A stretch of DNA of 64,000 nucleotides from the NCBI GenBank assembly GCA_030055515.1, contig JASFYI010000002.1, forward strand, positions 189,290 through 253,289. The letters are read 5' to 3'. Shown here piece by piece: positions 1-8,429 of the stretch (positions are counted from its first letter, which is position 1; each line of letters starts with the position of its first letter). The notes beneath the pieces are model-generated. The model saw only the letters and a list, made by a program, of their open reading frames with translations. It was not told the origin of the DNA and searched no databases. A program made the translations under genes and the position numbers. This stretch comes from Methanolinea sp. (lineage in GTDB: Archaea > Halobacteriota > Methanomicrobia > Methanomicrobiales > Methanospirillaceae).

Positions 1-394
1 TGTCCCCCGCGTAGCACGTCCGGGGGAAACTCTGGCCCCCAAACGGCCTCTGGGCCACCTCGCAGCAGTCGGTCACGTCAAAGACCGCACCCCACGCGAG
101 GAGGTCCCTGATCCTCGCGGGGGCTTCCTCGACGAGGATCCTGACGAGTTCCGGGTCGTTGAGGTACGCCCCTCCCCTCATCGTGTCCTCGTAGTGCGTC
201 TCGCAGGAGTCCACTTCCCTCAGGACCGCGTTGTACCCGCCCTCCGCCATGGGGGTGCACCCCCCCTTCCCGGCGATGGTCTTCGAGACGAGGATGGTCT
301 CCCCGTACCCCGAGGCCTCTATCGCGGCCCTGACCCCCGCCCCGCCGCTCCCGATGACGAGGACGTGGCAGTCCAGAATCTCGGCTGACCGCAT
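1..394 (-). CDS. Fumarate reductase/succinate dehydrogenase flavoprotein subunit, TfrA-like (partial)
   Basis: N-terminal 131 residues of an FAD-binding reductase; the rest lies beyond the left edge. The protein starts MRSAEILDCHVLVIGSGG, the dinucleotide-binding GxGGAG motif of the FAD_binding_2 family. It then has a KGGCTPMAEGGYNAVL stretch and an ETHYEDTMRGGAYLND segment, as in the flavoprotein subunit of succinate dehydrogenase, fumarate reductase and methanogen CoM/CoB thiol:fumarate reductase (TfrA). In methanogens this activity reduces fumarate with CoM-SH and CoB-SH; choosing TfrA over another member is inference. A TATA-like tract read on the minus strand at about 420-428 lies 25-30 bases upstream of the ATG, so the message may be leaderless. 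It is divergent from the aspartate kinase gene. Confidence 0.75.
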   Translation of the reverse strand, partial: MRSAEILDCHVLVIGSGGAGVRAAIEASGYGETILVSKTIAGKGGCTPMAEGGYNAVLREVDSCETHYEDTMRGGAYLNDPELVRILVEEAPARIRDLLAWGAVFDVTDCCEVAQRPFGGQSFPRTCYAGD

Positions 395-457
395 CTTCTT
401 ATAATGTGGGCTTCATACGTACATAAAAGAGATTGTAAAGGACAGCGTGAGCCTAAA

Positions 458-1858
458 ATGAGGTTTTTGATGAAGTTTGGGGGCACTTCCGTCGCCGACG
501 GCGGGAGTGTCTCCCGGGTGGTGGACATCGTCGAGTCCTGCTACCGTGCAGGAAACGAGGTCGCGGTCGTCGTTTCTGCGCAGAGGGGGGTGACCGACCA
601 GCTCATCGCGATCGCGGAGGAGCTCGCAAATGCCCCCGGCCCCGACGAGATCGAGCAGTTCATCAACTCCCTGCGTGTCCGGCACGGGAGGGTCCTCCTC
701 GAGGCAGCCCCGGACTACGCCGACGAGGTGGGGATCGCCCTCGAGGAGCAGCTTGACAACCTCGAGAACATCCTCTCCGCGGTGCACAACCTGCGGGAGC
801 TCACCCCGCGTTCACGGGACTACATCCTCACCTTCGGCGAGCGGCTCAACAGCCTCGTCGTCTCGGCAGCGCTCCGGCAGCGGGGGATCCCCACGGCGGT
901 CCTCGACGGGTGCGAGGCGGGCATCGTGACCACGCCCACGCACGGCGAGGCAGTGGCGATCCCCGCGTCCGAGCAGAAGATAAAGAGCCGCGTCCTCCCC
1001 CTCCTCGCGAGCACCGTCCCCGTCATCATGGGGTTCATGGGATGCACCGAGAAGGGGATCGTGACGACCCTCGGGAGGTCGGGGTCGGACTACACGGCCG
1101 CGCTCGTGGGCGCGGCGATCGACGCCGACGAGATCGTGATATGGACCGACGTGGACGGCATCATGACCTCTGACCCCCGCATCATCCCGGACGCGCGCGT
1201 GATTCCCGTGATCTCGTACCACGAGGTGATGGAGCTCTCCTACTTCGGGGCAAAGGTGATGCACCCGCGGTCCATCGAGCCCGCGATGAGGAAGAACATC
1301 CTCGTCCGGGTGAAGAACACGTTCAACCCCGACCACCCCGGGACCCTCATCGTGCGCGACCAGAAGAAGGACAACCGGGTCGTGAAGGCCCTCACCTACA
1401 TCGAGAAGGTCGCGCTCGTGAACATCTGCGGCGCCCAGATGATCGGGAGGCCGGGCGTCGCGAAGGCGATCTTCTCTGCCCTCGCGGACAGGGACATCAA
1501 CGTGATGATGATCTCGCAGGGGTCATCCGAAGCCAACATCTCGCTCGTCATCGACGAGACGCAGGAGGACGCGGCGAAGGAAGCACTCCTCCCCCTCGTC
1601 TCCGAGGGGCGGGTCCGGGAGGTGACCACGAACAGCGACGTCTGCGCCGTCGCGGTGGTGGGTGCCGGCATGGCGGGCGCGAGGGGCACCGGGGGGAGGA
1701 TTTTCACCGCCCTCGGCAACGGCGGCGTCAACGTGATGATGATCTCGCAGGGCTCGTCCGAGCTGAACATCTCCTTCGTGGTGAAGAAGGAGGACGGCCG
1801 AAAGGCGGTCCGCATCCTCCACGACGAGTTCCGGCTCTCCGAGGAGGACAATGGGTAA
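458..1858 (+). CDS. lysC: Aspartate kinase
   Basis: Phosphorylates aspartate, the first step to lysine, threonine, methionine and isoleucine. The 466-residue protein has the kinase motif KFGGTSVADGG at residues 6-16, a TTLGRSGSDYTAAL substrate/ATP segment, and two tandem ACT domains near residues 310-370 and 390-455. Each ACT domain contains the repeated INVMMISQGSSE-type effector motif expected of a feedback-regulated monofunctional enzyme. An upstream in-frame ATG at 404 exists, but homology begins at MRFLMKFGG, so 458 was chosen. The last codons overlap the purM start by 8 bases, implying co-transcription and translational coupling. Confidence 0.95.
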   Translation: MRFLMKFGGTSVADGGSVSRVVDIVESCYRAGNEVAVVVSAQRGVTDQLIAIAEELANAPGPDEIEQFINSLRVRHGRVLLEAAPDYADEVGIALEEQLDNLENILSAVHNLRELTPRSRDYILTFGERLNSLVVSAALRQRGIPTAVLDGCEAGIVTTPTHGEAVAIPASEQKIKSRVLPLLASTVPVIMGFMGCTEKGIVTTLGRSGSDYTAALVGAAIDADEIVIWTDVDGIMTSDPRIIPDARVIPVISYHEVMELSYFGAKVMHPRSIEPAMRKNILVRVKNTFNPDHPGTLIVRDQKKDNRVVKALTYIEKVALVNICGAQMIGRPGVAKAIFSALADRDINVMMISQGSSEANISLVIDETQEDAAKEALLPLVSEGRVREVTTNSDVCAVAVVGAGMAGARGTGGRIFTALGNGGVNVMMISQGSSELNISFVVKKEDGRKAVRILHDEFRLSEEDNG

Positions 1859-2852
1859 GGAGGTGCCGAGGACCTACAGGGACGCGGGCGTCGACATCGA
1901 CCTCGAGGCCCGGGCCGTCGCCGCCCTCGTCGCGAAACTCACGTTCCGGCGAGAGGGACGGTTCCGGAAGGTCTCCCCGCCGGGGCACTTCGCCGGCTAC
2001 GTCGAGTGCGGCAGCCACGTCCTCGCGCTCACCGTCGACGGCGTCGGGACGAAGATGAAGGTCGCCGAGAGGCTCCGGGACTGGACGACGGTCGGCATCG
2101 ACTGCATCGCGATGAATGCAAACGACCTCTACGTGATGAACATCGAACCCGTCGCATTCGTGGACTACATCGCGGCGGACGCGCTCTCCGAGGAGCAGAT
2201 GGCGCAGATCGGGATCGGTCTCAACGAGGGGGCGAGGCAGGCGAACGTGGACATCGTGGGCGGGGAGACGGCCACCCTGAAAGGTCTCGTCACCGGCATC
2301 GACCTCGCGGGGACGTGCCTGGGTATCCAGAGGAGGGAGAGGGTGATCTCCGGCGAGAGGATCGTGCCGGGTGACGTCATCGTCGGCGTGCCATCGTCGG
2401 GGATCCACAGCAACGGGCTCTCCCTCGCCCGGCGGATAGTCGACGCGCGGGACGCGTGGGAGGAGCGGATCGCCCCGGGGAAGACGATCGGGCAAGAACT
2501 CCTCGTCCCGACCCGCATCTACGCCGAGGCGCTCGAGGTCGCGGCCCGGACCGAGGTCCACGGCATGTGCCACATCACGGGGGGAGGCCTCCTCAACCTC
2601 ACGCGGCTCTCGCGCCACGGGTTCGAGGTGACCGACCCGCTCCCCCCGCACGGGATCTTCGCGTGGCTCCAGAGGGAGGGGGGCATCGGCACCGCCGAGA
2701 TGTACCGGACGTTCAACATGGGCATGGGGTACGCGTACATCGTGCCGGACGAATCCGCCGACGAGGTTCTCTCCCTCGTCCCAGGGAGCAGGGTCGTGGG
2801 AGAGGTCTCGGCGGAGCCGGGGGTCAGGGTCAGGGGGATACCCGTCCGCTGA
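1851..2852 (+). CDS. purM: Phosphoribosylformylglycinamidine cyclo-ligase (AIR synthetase)
   Basis: ATP-dependent ring closure of FGAM to AIR in purine synthesis. The 333-residue protein is of normal length and shows the PurM/SelD-type signatures: DGVGTKMKVA near residue 64, a DCIAMNANDLY segment, GGETATLKG near 137, IPSSGIHSNGLSLAR-like sequence near 180, and HITGGGLLNLTR near 240. The start ATG lies inside the last codons of lysC. A T-run at 2880-2884 shortly after the stop may terminate the pair. purF lies about 2.2 kb downstream in a separate unit. Confidence 0.95.
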   Translation: MGKEVPRTYRDAGVDIDLEARAVAALVAKLTFRREGRFRKVSPPGHFAGYVECGSHVLALTVDGVGTKMKVAERLRDWTTVGIDCIAMNANDLYVMNIEPVAFVDYIAADALSEEQMAQIGIGLNEGARQANVDIVGGETATLKGLVTGIDLAGTCLGIQRRERVISGERIVPGDVIVGVPSSGIHSNGLSLARRIVDARDAWEERIAPGKTIGQELLVPTRIYAEALEVAARTEVHGMCHITGGGLLNLTRLSRHGFEVTDPLPPHGIFAWLQREGGIGTAEMYRTFNMGMGYAYIVPDESADEVLSLVPGSRVVGEVSAEPGVRVRGIPVR

Positions 2853-2942
2853 ACAACACGCGGAAAAGTGGGCGGGCCGTTTTTCAGGGAGGACGCCGCG
2901 GGCTCCTTCCTCGCCTTCCCCCGCCTTTTTGCGGGTCCCGGG

Positions 2943-3500
2943 TCACCCCCCGTCCTCGGCGGGTTCAAGGACGAGGGGAGAGACGACCGCCCGGTCGTCG
3001 AGGATGGCGGAGTTGCCCGTCGGGTCGTCGATGATGATCGTGACGGGGAACCTCCCCTCCTTTGCGTCCGCGATCCTCTCGCGGAGTGCACGTGCCCGGG
3101 CCTCCTCCCCCTCGTCCTCGGCCCAGAGGATGATGCTCTCGACGACCCTCTCGACCCGGGCGAGGATACCCTCCACGTTCGAGACGAACCCCTCGCACGC
3201 GGGGCCGGGCGCGATCTCGACGCCGAGCTCGGGGATCGTGATGGTCCCGCTCATGCTCCGCACGACGCGCGCGGAGAGGTCGTCGACGGAGAGGACCGAG
3301 AATTCCCACCGGGAGGGCTCCGCGTTCTTCATGAGGGAGGTGTCGACGAAGCGGAAGCCGCAGGTGGGGCAGCGCGTGCTCACGATGAGGAGCCCGAAAA
3401 AGTAAGGGATATCTTCGACCTCGTATATGTATTCGATTTCCGCGCTGCAGACAGGGCAGGGACCGGGGACGACCCTGCGCACGGGCTCAGGCAGATCCAC
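2943..3500 (-). CDS. ZPR1-type zinc-finger protein
   Basis: 185-residue protein with one ZPR1 domain. The zinc finger CPVC...CPTC lies at about residues 15-48, followed by the ZPR1-typical acidic 'GTITIPELGVEI' strand and a long helical segment. Eukaryotic ZPR1 has two such modules and binds eEF1A; archaeal proteins have one, and their role is not established. Its start codon lies 14 bases inside the end of the upstream sepF gene, so the two are co-expressed. Confidence 0.8.
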   Translation of the reverse strand: MDLPEPVRRVVPGPCPVCSAEIEYIYEVEDIPYFFGLLIVSTRCPTCGFRFVDTSLMKNAEPSRWEFSVLSVDDLSARVVRSMSGTITIPELGVEIAPGPACEGFVSNVEGILARVERVVESIILWAEDEGEEARARALRERIADAKEGRFPVTIIIDDPTGNSAILDDRAVVSPLVLEPAEDGG

Positions 3501-3858
3501 CGATCTTTTCCCTCGATATCTTGACGGAGTTTGGCGTGATCACGACGTAGCGCTGGTCGCCAAGGCCGATGATGTCGCCGTTGACGTCCTTTGCGACCTC
3601 CTTGAAGTCCTTGAGGACACGCTCGTACATGACCTTGTCCGCCTTCAGCTTCGCGATGTCCACGATCACGATGTTGCCGTTGTAGATCTCGTCCTTGATG
3701 CGGGGGCTGTCCTTGATGTCCCCCACCGACGCGATCTTGACGTAGAGTGCGGGTGCCCCCTCTTCCTCTGCCTCGAGGGCCTCGAGGTCGAGGTCCATGT
3801 ACTCGTCCTCGGTCGAGGGAGTGCTCTTCCCAAGCAGGGTCTCCAGGAACTTCACCAT
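3487..3858 (-). CDS. sepF: Archaeal cell division protein SepF
   Basis: SepF anchors FtsZ to the membrane in archaea that divide with FtsZ. The 123-residue protein has the expected layout: a short amphipathic N-terminus ([11 protein letters not shown], a likely membrane-targeting helix), an acidic linker, then a SepF core with [19 protein letters not shown] and [16 protein letters not shown] segments at residues about 40-115. A TATA-like element at about 3883-3892 (minus strand) lies near 27 bases upstream of the ATG and no Shine-Dalgarno is visible, so the message is probably leaderless. It overlaps the zpr1-like gene downstream. Confidence 0.88.
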   Translation of the reverse strand: MVKFLETLLGKSTPSTEDEYMDLDLEALEAEEEGAPALYVKIASVGDIKDSPRIKDEIYNGNIVIVDIAKLKADKVMYERVLKDFKEVAKDVNGDIIGLGDQRYVVITPNSVKISREKIGGSA

Positions 3859-3976
3859 GGGAAAAAGTGTCTGTTGTGCGTTACTTAATAGTATCTGTCA
3901 TCGCGGCAGGTTTTCCTCCCCCGCGGCCGGGATTTCCCGTCCCGGGAGAGGAGTGCGGCCGGATGCGGCGGCGTCC

Positions 3977-4474
3977 CTAGAACTCGAGGTTCCAGATCTC
4001 GTCCCCGACGTGGTGGAGCGTCTTGACGACCTTGCCTGCCGTCTTCTCCCGGATCCCCGCCGCGTCGAGGAGTGCGATCCCAACGGCGAGGGGCTTTCCG
4101 TGCCGCTCCTCCACGACCTGCACCGGCCGCCCCTCCCGCACGTCGTCGGAGACCGCGGTCACCCCCGGCCTCATCACGTCCGCGCCCTTCGCGATGAAGG
4201 GGACTGCCCCCGCGTCCACGACGACCCTCCTCTCGGGGAACGGGTGGTCGAGGAGGCCGCGGAGGGTCGGGAAGACGATTCCCCCCGTCTCCATGAGGAG
4301 AGGGCGTTTCCTGATGAGGTACAGGGTGACGTCCCCGTCGGTCTCGACGATCTCGATCCCCTCGACCGGGAAGAGTTCCGCGGAGGCTCCTATCTCGGCC
4401 TGCAGCCTCTCCCGCAACTCCTCTGCCTGCGACCGCCGCAGGGTATGGCGCTTCCTCGGCGTGATCCTGGCCAT
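3977..4474 (-). CDS. PUA-domain RNA-binding protein (MCT-1/Tma20-like)
   Basis: 165-residue protein beginning [16 protein letters not shown]. The C-terminal half (about residues 80-160) is a PUA domain: [22 protein letters not shown], then a [15 protein letters not shown] strand pair. The N-terminal half resembles the pre-PUA domain of archaeal MCT-1/Tma20-like proteins, which bind RNA and, in eukaryotes, act on ribosomes. The start at 4474 is supported by a GGGGAGAG ribosome-binding site directly upstream; a longer in-frame ATG at 4591 would add poorly conserved sequence. A perfect 16-base palindrome (4485-4500) sits just before the start. Confidence 0.8.
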   Translation of the reverse strand: MARITPRKRHTLRRSQAEELRERLQAEIGASAELFPVEGIEIVETDGDVTLYLIRKRPLLMETGGIVFPTLRGLLDHPFPERRVVVDAGAVPFIAKGADVMRPGVTAVSDDVREGRPVQVVEERHGKPLAVGIALLDAAGIREKTAGKVVKTLHHVGDEIWNLEF

Positions 4475-4484
4475 CTCTCCCCTC

Positions 4485-4500
4485 TCCCCACATGTGGGGA
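4485..4500. promoter_or_regulatory. 16-bp perfect palindrome upstream of the PUA gene
   Basis: TCCCCACATGTGGGGA is its own reverse complement. It lies 11 bases before the ATG of the PUA-domain gene and about 10-20 bases downstream of a minus-strand TATA-like tract (near 4510-4518), that is, at the predicted transcription start. It may be an operator or a hairpin in the short leader; no binding protein can be named. Confidence 0.4.
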
Positions 4501-4627
4501 AGTCCGAGCACAAAATACCCGCACCCGCGGGCGGGAGGGGGTGCACGGTCCCCTCCGCTGCAGCACATTTATGTATCGGGGTTGCGCACATATATTACTC
4601 CAAACCGAGAGTACACAGGGTACGATC

Positions 4628-4858
4628 ATGACCAAACGGCCGTTGGATATTTTGGACCAGGTGCTGAACCGGCAGCCTGTCATCGTATCCCTCAAGGGCG
4701 GAAGGGAACTCCGCGGGGTCCTGCAGGGCTATGATGTGCACATGAACCTCGTCCTTGACAGGGCAGAGGAGATCGAGGGGGGCCAGTCGCGCAGCGTCGG
4801 GACCCTCATCGTGCGTGGGGACAACGTGATATACATCTCGCCCTCCAAAGAACAATAG
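4628..4858 (+). CDS. LSm/Sm-like archaeal protein (SmAP)
   Basis: 76-residue Sm-fold protein that forms heptameric rings binding U-rich RNA. Sm1 motif: [27 protein letters not shown]-like segment at residues 17-43, including the D-x-HMN-V-L signature. Sm2 motif: [10 protein letters not shown] at 61-70. The ATG lies about 30 bases after a TATA element (ATATATTA, 4591-4598). It is followed 18 bases later by the eL37 gene, the classic archaeal LSm-rpl37e pair. Confidence 0.95.
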   Translation: MTKRPLDILDQVLNRQPVIVSLKGGRELRGVLQGYDVHMNLVLDRAEEIEGGQSRSVGTLIVRGDNVIYISPSKEQ

Positions 4859-4876
4859 ATGGGTGAAAGGTGAGCC

Positions 4877-5059
4877 ATGTCGAAGGGAACGCCATCGATG
4901 GGGAAGCGGCAGAAAAAGGTGCACATCGCGTGCCGCCGGTGCGGGAGGACATCCTACCACGTGCGCCACAAGGTCTGTTCTTCCTGTGGATTCGGGAGAA
5001 GCGCGAGGATACGCAGTTACAAGTGGACGATGAAACGGCCGAAGATCCCGACCCACTGA
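4877..5059 (+). CDS. rpl37e: 50S ribosomal protein L37e (eL37)
   Basis: 60-residue zinc-binding large-subunit protein. It begins [14 protein letters not shown] and carries the [10 protein letters not shown]...CSSCGFG zinc ribbon at residues 19-39, then the basic [13 protein letters not shown] tail. Length and sequence are typical. It is co-transcribed with the LSm gene upstream and probably purF, which starts 10 bases downstream. Confidence 0.96.
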   Translation: MSKGTPSMGKRQKKVHIACRRCGRTSYHVRHKVCSSCGFGRSARIRSYKWTMKRPKIPTH

Positions 5060-5069
5060 CCGAGACACC

Positions 5070-6491
5070 ATGTGCGGCATCGTTGGCATCAGGGATGCCA
5101 CCGGGGTCTCCTTTTCTCTCTACTACGCGCTCTACGCGCTCCAGCACCGGGGCCAGGAGAGCGCGGGGATCTCCACGTTCGACGGCGTGCGCCTCCACAA
5201 GCACAAGGGACAGGGGCTCGTCGCCGAGGTCTTCGACTCCTCCATCCTCTCCTCCCTCGAGGGGAACGTGGGGATAGGGCACGTCCGCTACCCGACAACG
5301 GGTGCGAACAAGCCCGAGAACGCCCAGCCGTTCAACTTCACCCACCGTGACCGCATCATCTCGATCGCCCACAACGGGAACCTCGTCAACAGCCGCCAGC
5401 TCCGCGAGGAGTACGAGCGGCGCGGCCAGATCTTCTGCTCGACGACGGACACGGAGCTCATCGCCAAGGTCCTCACGGAAGAGCTGAGCGCGTCGGGGTC
5501 CGTCGAGGACGCCGTCCACAGGTGCATGAGGGTCCTGCGCGGGTCGTACTCGGTCGTGATGATGGTCGACGGGGTGCTGTACGGGTTCCGTGATCCCCTC
5601 GGGATAAAGCCCCTTTGCATCGGGAGGACGGAACAGGGGCTGATGATCGCGTCCGAGAGCGTGGCCGTGGACGCGCTCGGGGGGACGTTCCTGCGGGACG
5701 TCGCGCCGGGGGAGCTCGTCTGCATCGACGGCGAGGGGATGCGGAGCATGCAGATCGCGAGGGCATCCCGCAGGGCGCACTGTATATTCGAGTACATCTA
5801 CTTCGCGAGGGCGGACGCCGTCCTCGACGGGGCGCTCGTGTACGACGTGAGGCTGCGGATCGGCGGGAAACTCCACGAGGAGGCGCCCGTCCCGGCGGAC
5901 TCCGTCTGCCCCGTCCCCGACTCGGGGACCGCGTACGCGATAGGATACGCCGCGAGGTCCGGCATCCCGTTCATGGAGAGCCTCCTCAAGAACAGGTACA
6001 TGGGCAGGACCTTCATCATGTCCACGCAGCACGAGAGGGAGAGGGCGGTCCGGATGAAGCTCAACCCCATCCGGAGGCACCTCGACGGCGCGTCCGTCGT
6101 GCTCGTGGACGACAGCATCGTCCGCGGGACGACCTCCCGCCGCATCATTGGGATCATGCGGGACGCGGGGGCCCGCGAGGTCCACGTGCGGATAGGGTCC
6201 CCGCGGATCGTCGCCCCGTGTTACCTCGGCGTGGACATGCCCACGCGGGAGGAGCTCGTCGCGCACGGGAGGGACGAGGAGGAAGTGCGCAGGCACATCA
6301 CCGCGACCTCCCTCCACCACGTCTCGATCGGTGCCCTCGTCGAGGCGATCGGGATAGGGAGGGAGAACCTCTGCACGGGCTGCCTCACGGGCTGCTACCC
6401 TGTCGAGATCCCGGGGGAGGTCTCGAGGCCCCCGCCCGTCGATTTCCTCGACGGGACGTACCAGACCCGGCTCGAGCGGTTCGGGACGTGA
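5070..6491 (+). CDS. purF: Amidophosphoribosyltransferase
   Basis: Commits PRPP to purine synthesis by transferring glutamine amide nitrogen. The 473-residue protein starts MCGIVGIRD, so Cys2 becomes the catalytic N-terminal nucleophile after Met removal; there is no propeptide. The N-terminal Ntn-glutaminase domain covers about residues 1-235. The phosphoribosyltransferase domain carries the PRPP loop VVLVDDSIVRGTTSR near residue 345. Cysteines in HCIFEY, APCYLG and CTGCLTGC match the [4Fe-4S] ligands of the Bacillus subtilis type. It is probably the last gene of the LSm-eL37-purF unit. Confidence 0.95.
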   Translation: MCGIVGIRDATGVSFSLYYALYALQHRGQESAGISTFDGVRLHKHKGQGLVAEVFDSSILSSLEGNVGIGHVRYPTTGANKPENAQPFNFTHRDRIISIAHNGNLVNSRQLREEYERRGQIFCSTTDTELIAKVLTEELSASGSVEDAVHRCMRVLRGSYSVVMMVDGVLYGFRDPLGIKPLCIGRTEQGLMIASESVAVDALGGTFLRDVAPGELVCIDGEGMRSMQIARASRRAHCIFEYIYFARADAVLDGALVYDVRLRIGGKLHEEAPVPADSVCPVPDSGTAYAIGYAARSGIPFMESLLKNRYMGRTFIMSTQHERERAVRMKLNPIRRHLDGASVVLVDDSIVRGTTSRRIIGIMRDAGAREVHVRIGSPRIVAPCYLGVDMPTREELVAHGRDEEEVRRHITATSLHHVSIGALVEAIGIGRENLCTGCLTGCYPVEIPGEVSRPPPVDFLDGTYQTRLERFGT

Positions 6492-6546
6492 GCGGGGGAA
6501 AACCGGAAAAACGCGGAATCCATGCGAAAAGGGCGGGTGTTCCCAT

Positions 6547-6620
6547 AGCGAGGGATGGATTTGAACCATCGATCTACGGGTTATGAGCCCGTCGGGATAT
6601 CCTGACTACCCCACCTCGCT
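6547..6620 (-). tRNA. Initiator tRNA-Met (CAT)
   Basis: 74-nt cloverleaf on the minus strand. The acceptor stem AGCGAGG pairs with CCTCGCT, giving the A1:U72 pair of archaeal initiators. The anticodon stem ACGGG/CCCGT has the three consecutive G:C pairs diagnostic of initiator tRNA around loop CTCATAA (anticodon CAT). The T arm is GATGG-TTCAAAT-CCATC. No CCA is encoded and there is no intron. A TATA-like tract near 6661-6668 (minus strand) is correctly placed for its promoter. Confidence 0.95.
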
Positions 6621-6755
6621 TCTCCTCGATCTTGTGGGAATCTAATTTCGCAATCTGCAGAGATATAGTTTACCCCCACGGCATTCCCGGGCGGGGCGGT
6701 TTCTCGGCCGGGAACGGGGAATCGATTATCTGGCCGGTGCGCGAAAGGATGGTAC

Positions 6756-7175
6756 ATGGACGACGAGGAACTGCAGCGCATCAGGGAGAAGAAACTGCGG
6801 GAACTGGCAGAACGCCTCAGCGGGAGGGCGGAGAAGAAGGAGCCCGCCCGGGTCATCACCGTCGGGGAATCGAATTTCAGGGAGGTCCTCTCCGCGCACC
6901 GCAACCTCGCGGTCGACTTCTGGGCCGAGTGGTGCGGGCCGTGCCGGATGGTCGCCCCCGTCATCGAGGAACTCGCCGTCGAACTCGCGGGCTCGGTCAC
7001 GTTCGCGAAGTGCAACACGGACCACAATCCCCGGCTCGCCGCACGCTTCGCGATCTCGGCCATCCCGACCATCCTCCTCTTCCGTGGGGGATCGCTCGTC
7101 GACAGGGTCGTCGGGGCGTACCCTAAGGACGCGCTGCGGGCACGCCTCGCGAGGGCTTTCAGCCTTTCCACGTGA
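6756..7175 (+). CDS. Thioredoxin with charged N-terminal extension
   Basis: 139-residue thioredoxin-fold protein. A highly charged helical N-terminal extension of about 30 residues precedes the domain. The active site is WCGPC with Cys60 and Cys63, preceded by AVDFWAE. The cis-proline is in SAIPTILLF near residue 107, followed by the usual GG-x-V-x-x-V-G motif. It is likely a cytoplasmic thiol reductant, and could reduce the ArsC encoded 35 kb away (inference). The start is chosen from the GGATGG-type site just upstream. Confidence 0.9.
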   Translation: MDDEELQRIREKKLRELAERLSGRAEKKEPARVITVGESNFREVLSAHRNLAVDFWAEWCGPCRMVAPVIEELAVELAGSVTFAKCNTDHNPRLAARFAISAIPTILLFRGGSLVDRVVGAYPKDALRARLARAFSLST

Positions 7176-7187
7176 TACTGCGTCCCC

Positions 7188-7213
7188 GGTGCCCCCCCTC
7201 CCCCACGGGCACC
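7188..7213 (+). terminator. GC-rich inverted repeat after the thioredoxin gene
   Basis: GGTGCCC (7188-7194) and GGGCACC (7207-7213) form a perfect 7-bp stem with a 12-base pyrimidine-rich loop, 13 bases after the thioredoxin stop. There is no T-run, so it is a weak terminator candidate or an RNA 3'-end hairpin. Confidence 0.3.
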
Positions 7214-7269
7214 CCCCTCCCGCCGCACGACCATATCCCTATTAATCCCCCGCCCCCACCTCTCACTGC

Positions 7270-7866
7270 ATGGCAAGACCCCGCATCATCGTCGCCCTCT
7301 CGGGCGCGAGCGGAATCGTGTACGGGATCCGCCTCCTCGAGGCGGCCCGCGAGGCAGGGATCGAGACGGACCTCGTCATGTCCGAGAACGCGGCCGGGAT
7401 GGTCAGGATCGAGACCTCGCTCGACCCTTCCCAGGTCACCGCGCTCGCGACGAGGGTCCACGACAACCACGATTTCACTTCTCCCCTCGCGTCCGGGAGC
7501 ACGAGGCACATGGGGATGGTCGTCGTCCCCTGCAGCATGAAGACCCTTTCCGGGATCGCCTGCGGGTTCTCCGGCAACCTCCTCCTCCGGGCCGCGGACT
7601 GCACGCTGAAGGAACGCCGGCCCCTCGTCCTCGTCCCCCGCGAGACGCCGCTCTCCCCCATCCACCTCCGGAACATGCTCGCCCTCGCGGAGGCGGGGGC
7701 GGTCATCCTGCCCGCCTGCCCGGGGTTCTACCACCGGCCCAAGGACATCAAGGGACTCGTCGACCACGTCGTCGGGAAGGTCTTCGACATCCTCGGGATC
7801 GACCACCACCTCTACAGGAGGTGGAGGGAGGGCGAGGACCTCCCCCCCGGGAAACCCACGGGGTGA
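7270..7866 (+). CDS. ubiX: UbiX-type flavin prenyltransferase
   Basis: Attaches a dimethylallyl group to FMN to make prenyl-FMN for UbiD-family decarboxylases. The 198-residue flavoprotein has the N-terminal IIVALSGASGIVYGIRLLE motif, the VVVPCSMKTLSGIACGFSGNLLLRAAD segment that packs against FMN, and VPRETPLSPIHLRNML with conserved Arg/Glu. Length is normal. A TATA-like CCCTATTAATC lies about 35 bases upstream. The downstream membrane-protein gene starts almost immediately. No UbiD partner is in this window. Confidence 0.92.
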   Translation: MARPRIIVALSGASGIVYGIRLLEAAREAGIETDLVMSENAAGMVRIETSLDPSQVTALATRVHDNHDFTSPLASGSTRHMGMVVVPCSMKTLSGIACGFSGNLLLRAADCTLKERRPLVLVPRETPLSPIHLRNMLALAEAGAVILPACPGFYHRPKDIKGLVDHVVGKVFDILGIDHHLYRRWREGEDLPPGKPTG

Positions 7867-7904
7867 CGCGCGCCGTGGCGGGAGGTGGACGCGAGGGAGG
7901 GGGC

Positions 7905-8387
7905 GTGCCCGGCCTGCCCGGGGATTTCTTCTCCCGGCCCGCCTTCCTCTCCCTCACCATCGGGATCCCGTTCTGCACGTTCAAGTTCCTCTTCGGGGCG
8001 ACGGCGCTCCGGCTGGGGTCGGAGGGAGGGATGTTCCCCCTCGCTGCCGCGGGGACCGCGGTCGTCGCGTGGGCAGTCGCCGACCTCCTCATGAACGCGG
8101 GCAAGGCCGTGCTCGACGCCCTCGGGAGAGAGGCCCCGTTCGAGTACTGCACGCTCGCGCAGGCAGGGGCAATCCTCGGTCTCCCTGCCGTCTTCCTCGC
8201 GGCAGACACCCTGTTCACGTTCCTCATCATCTGCGCGATGCTCTGGTCCGGGTGGATCGCCCTCCTCCCGCCCGCCGGGACCACCGCGTGGTACGCGGCG
8301 ACCACCTTAAACCTCGTCTCCCTCTCCCTCGTGAACCTCTACGCGGAGGCGAGGAGGGCAAGGCAGGAGACCGCGCCGCCCGGGTGA
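7905..8387 (+). CDS. Conserved-looking integral membrane protein, function unknown
   Basis: About 160 residues from a GTG start with a GGGAGG site four bases upstream; an alternative GTG at 7863 would overlap the ubiX stop. Roughly four hydrophobic segments are visible: FLSLTIGIPFCTFKFLFGA, FPLAAAGTAVVAWAVADLL, AILGLPAVFLAADTLFTFLIICAML, and the C-terminal TTLNLVSLSLVNLY. No catalytic motif or family was recognised. Linkage to ubiX suggests co-expression only. Confidence 0.6.
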   Translation: MPGLPGDFFSRPAFLSLTIGIPFCTFKFLFGATALRLGSEGGMFPLAAAGTAVVAWAVADLLMNAGKAVLDALGREAPFEYCTLAQAGAILGLPAVFLAADTLFTFLIICAMLWSGWIALLPPAGTTAWYAATTLNLVSLSLVNLYAEARRARQETAPPG

Positions 8388-8429
8388 GGGAACCGCCCTT
8401 GCCCGCCGGGGCGGAGCCCACGGGTTAAT

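Noticed and set aside
404-457. Upstream ATG for aspartate kinase
   Set aside because: It adds 18 residues not resembling the family and lies within promoter-like sequence; homology begins at 458.
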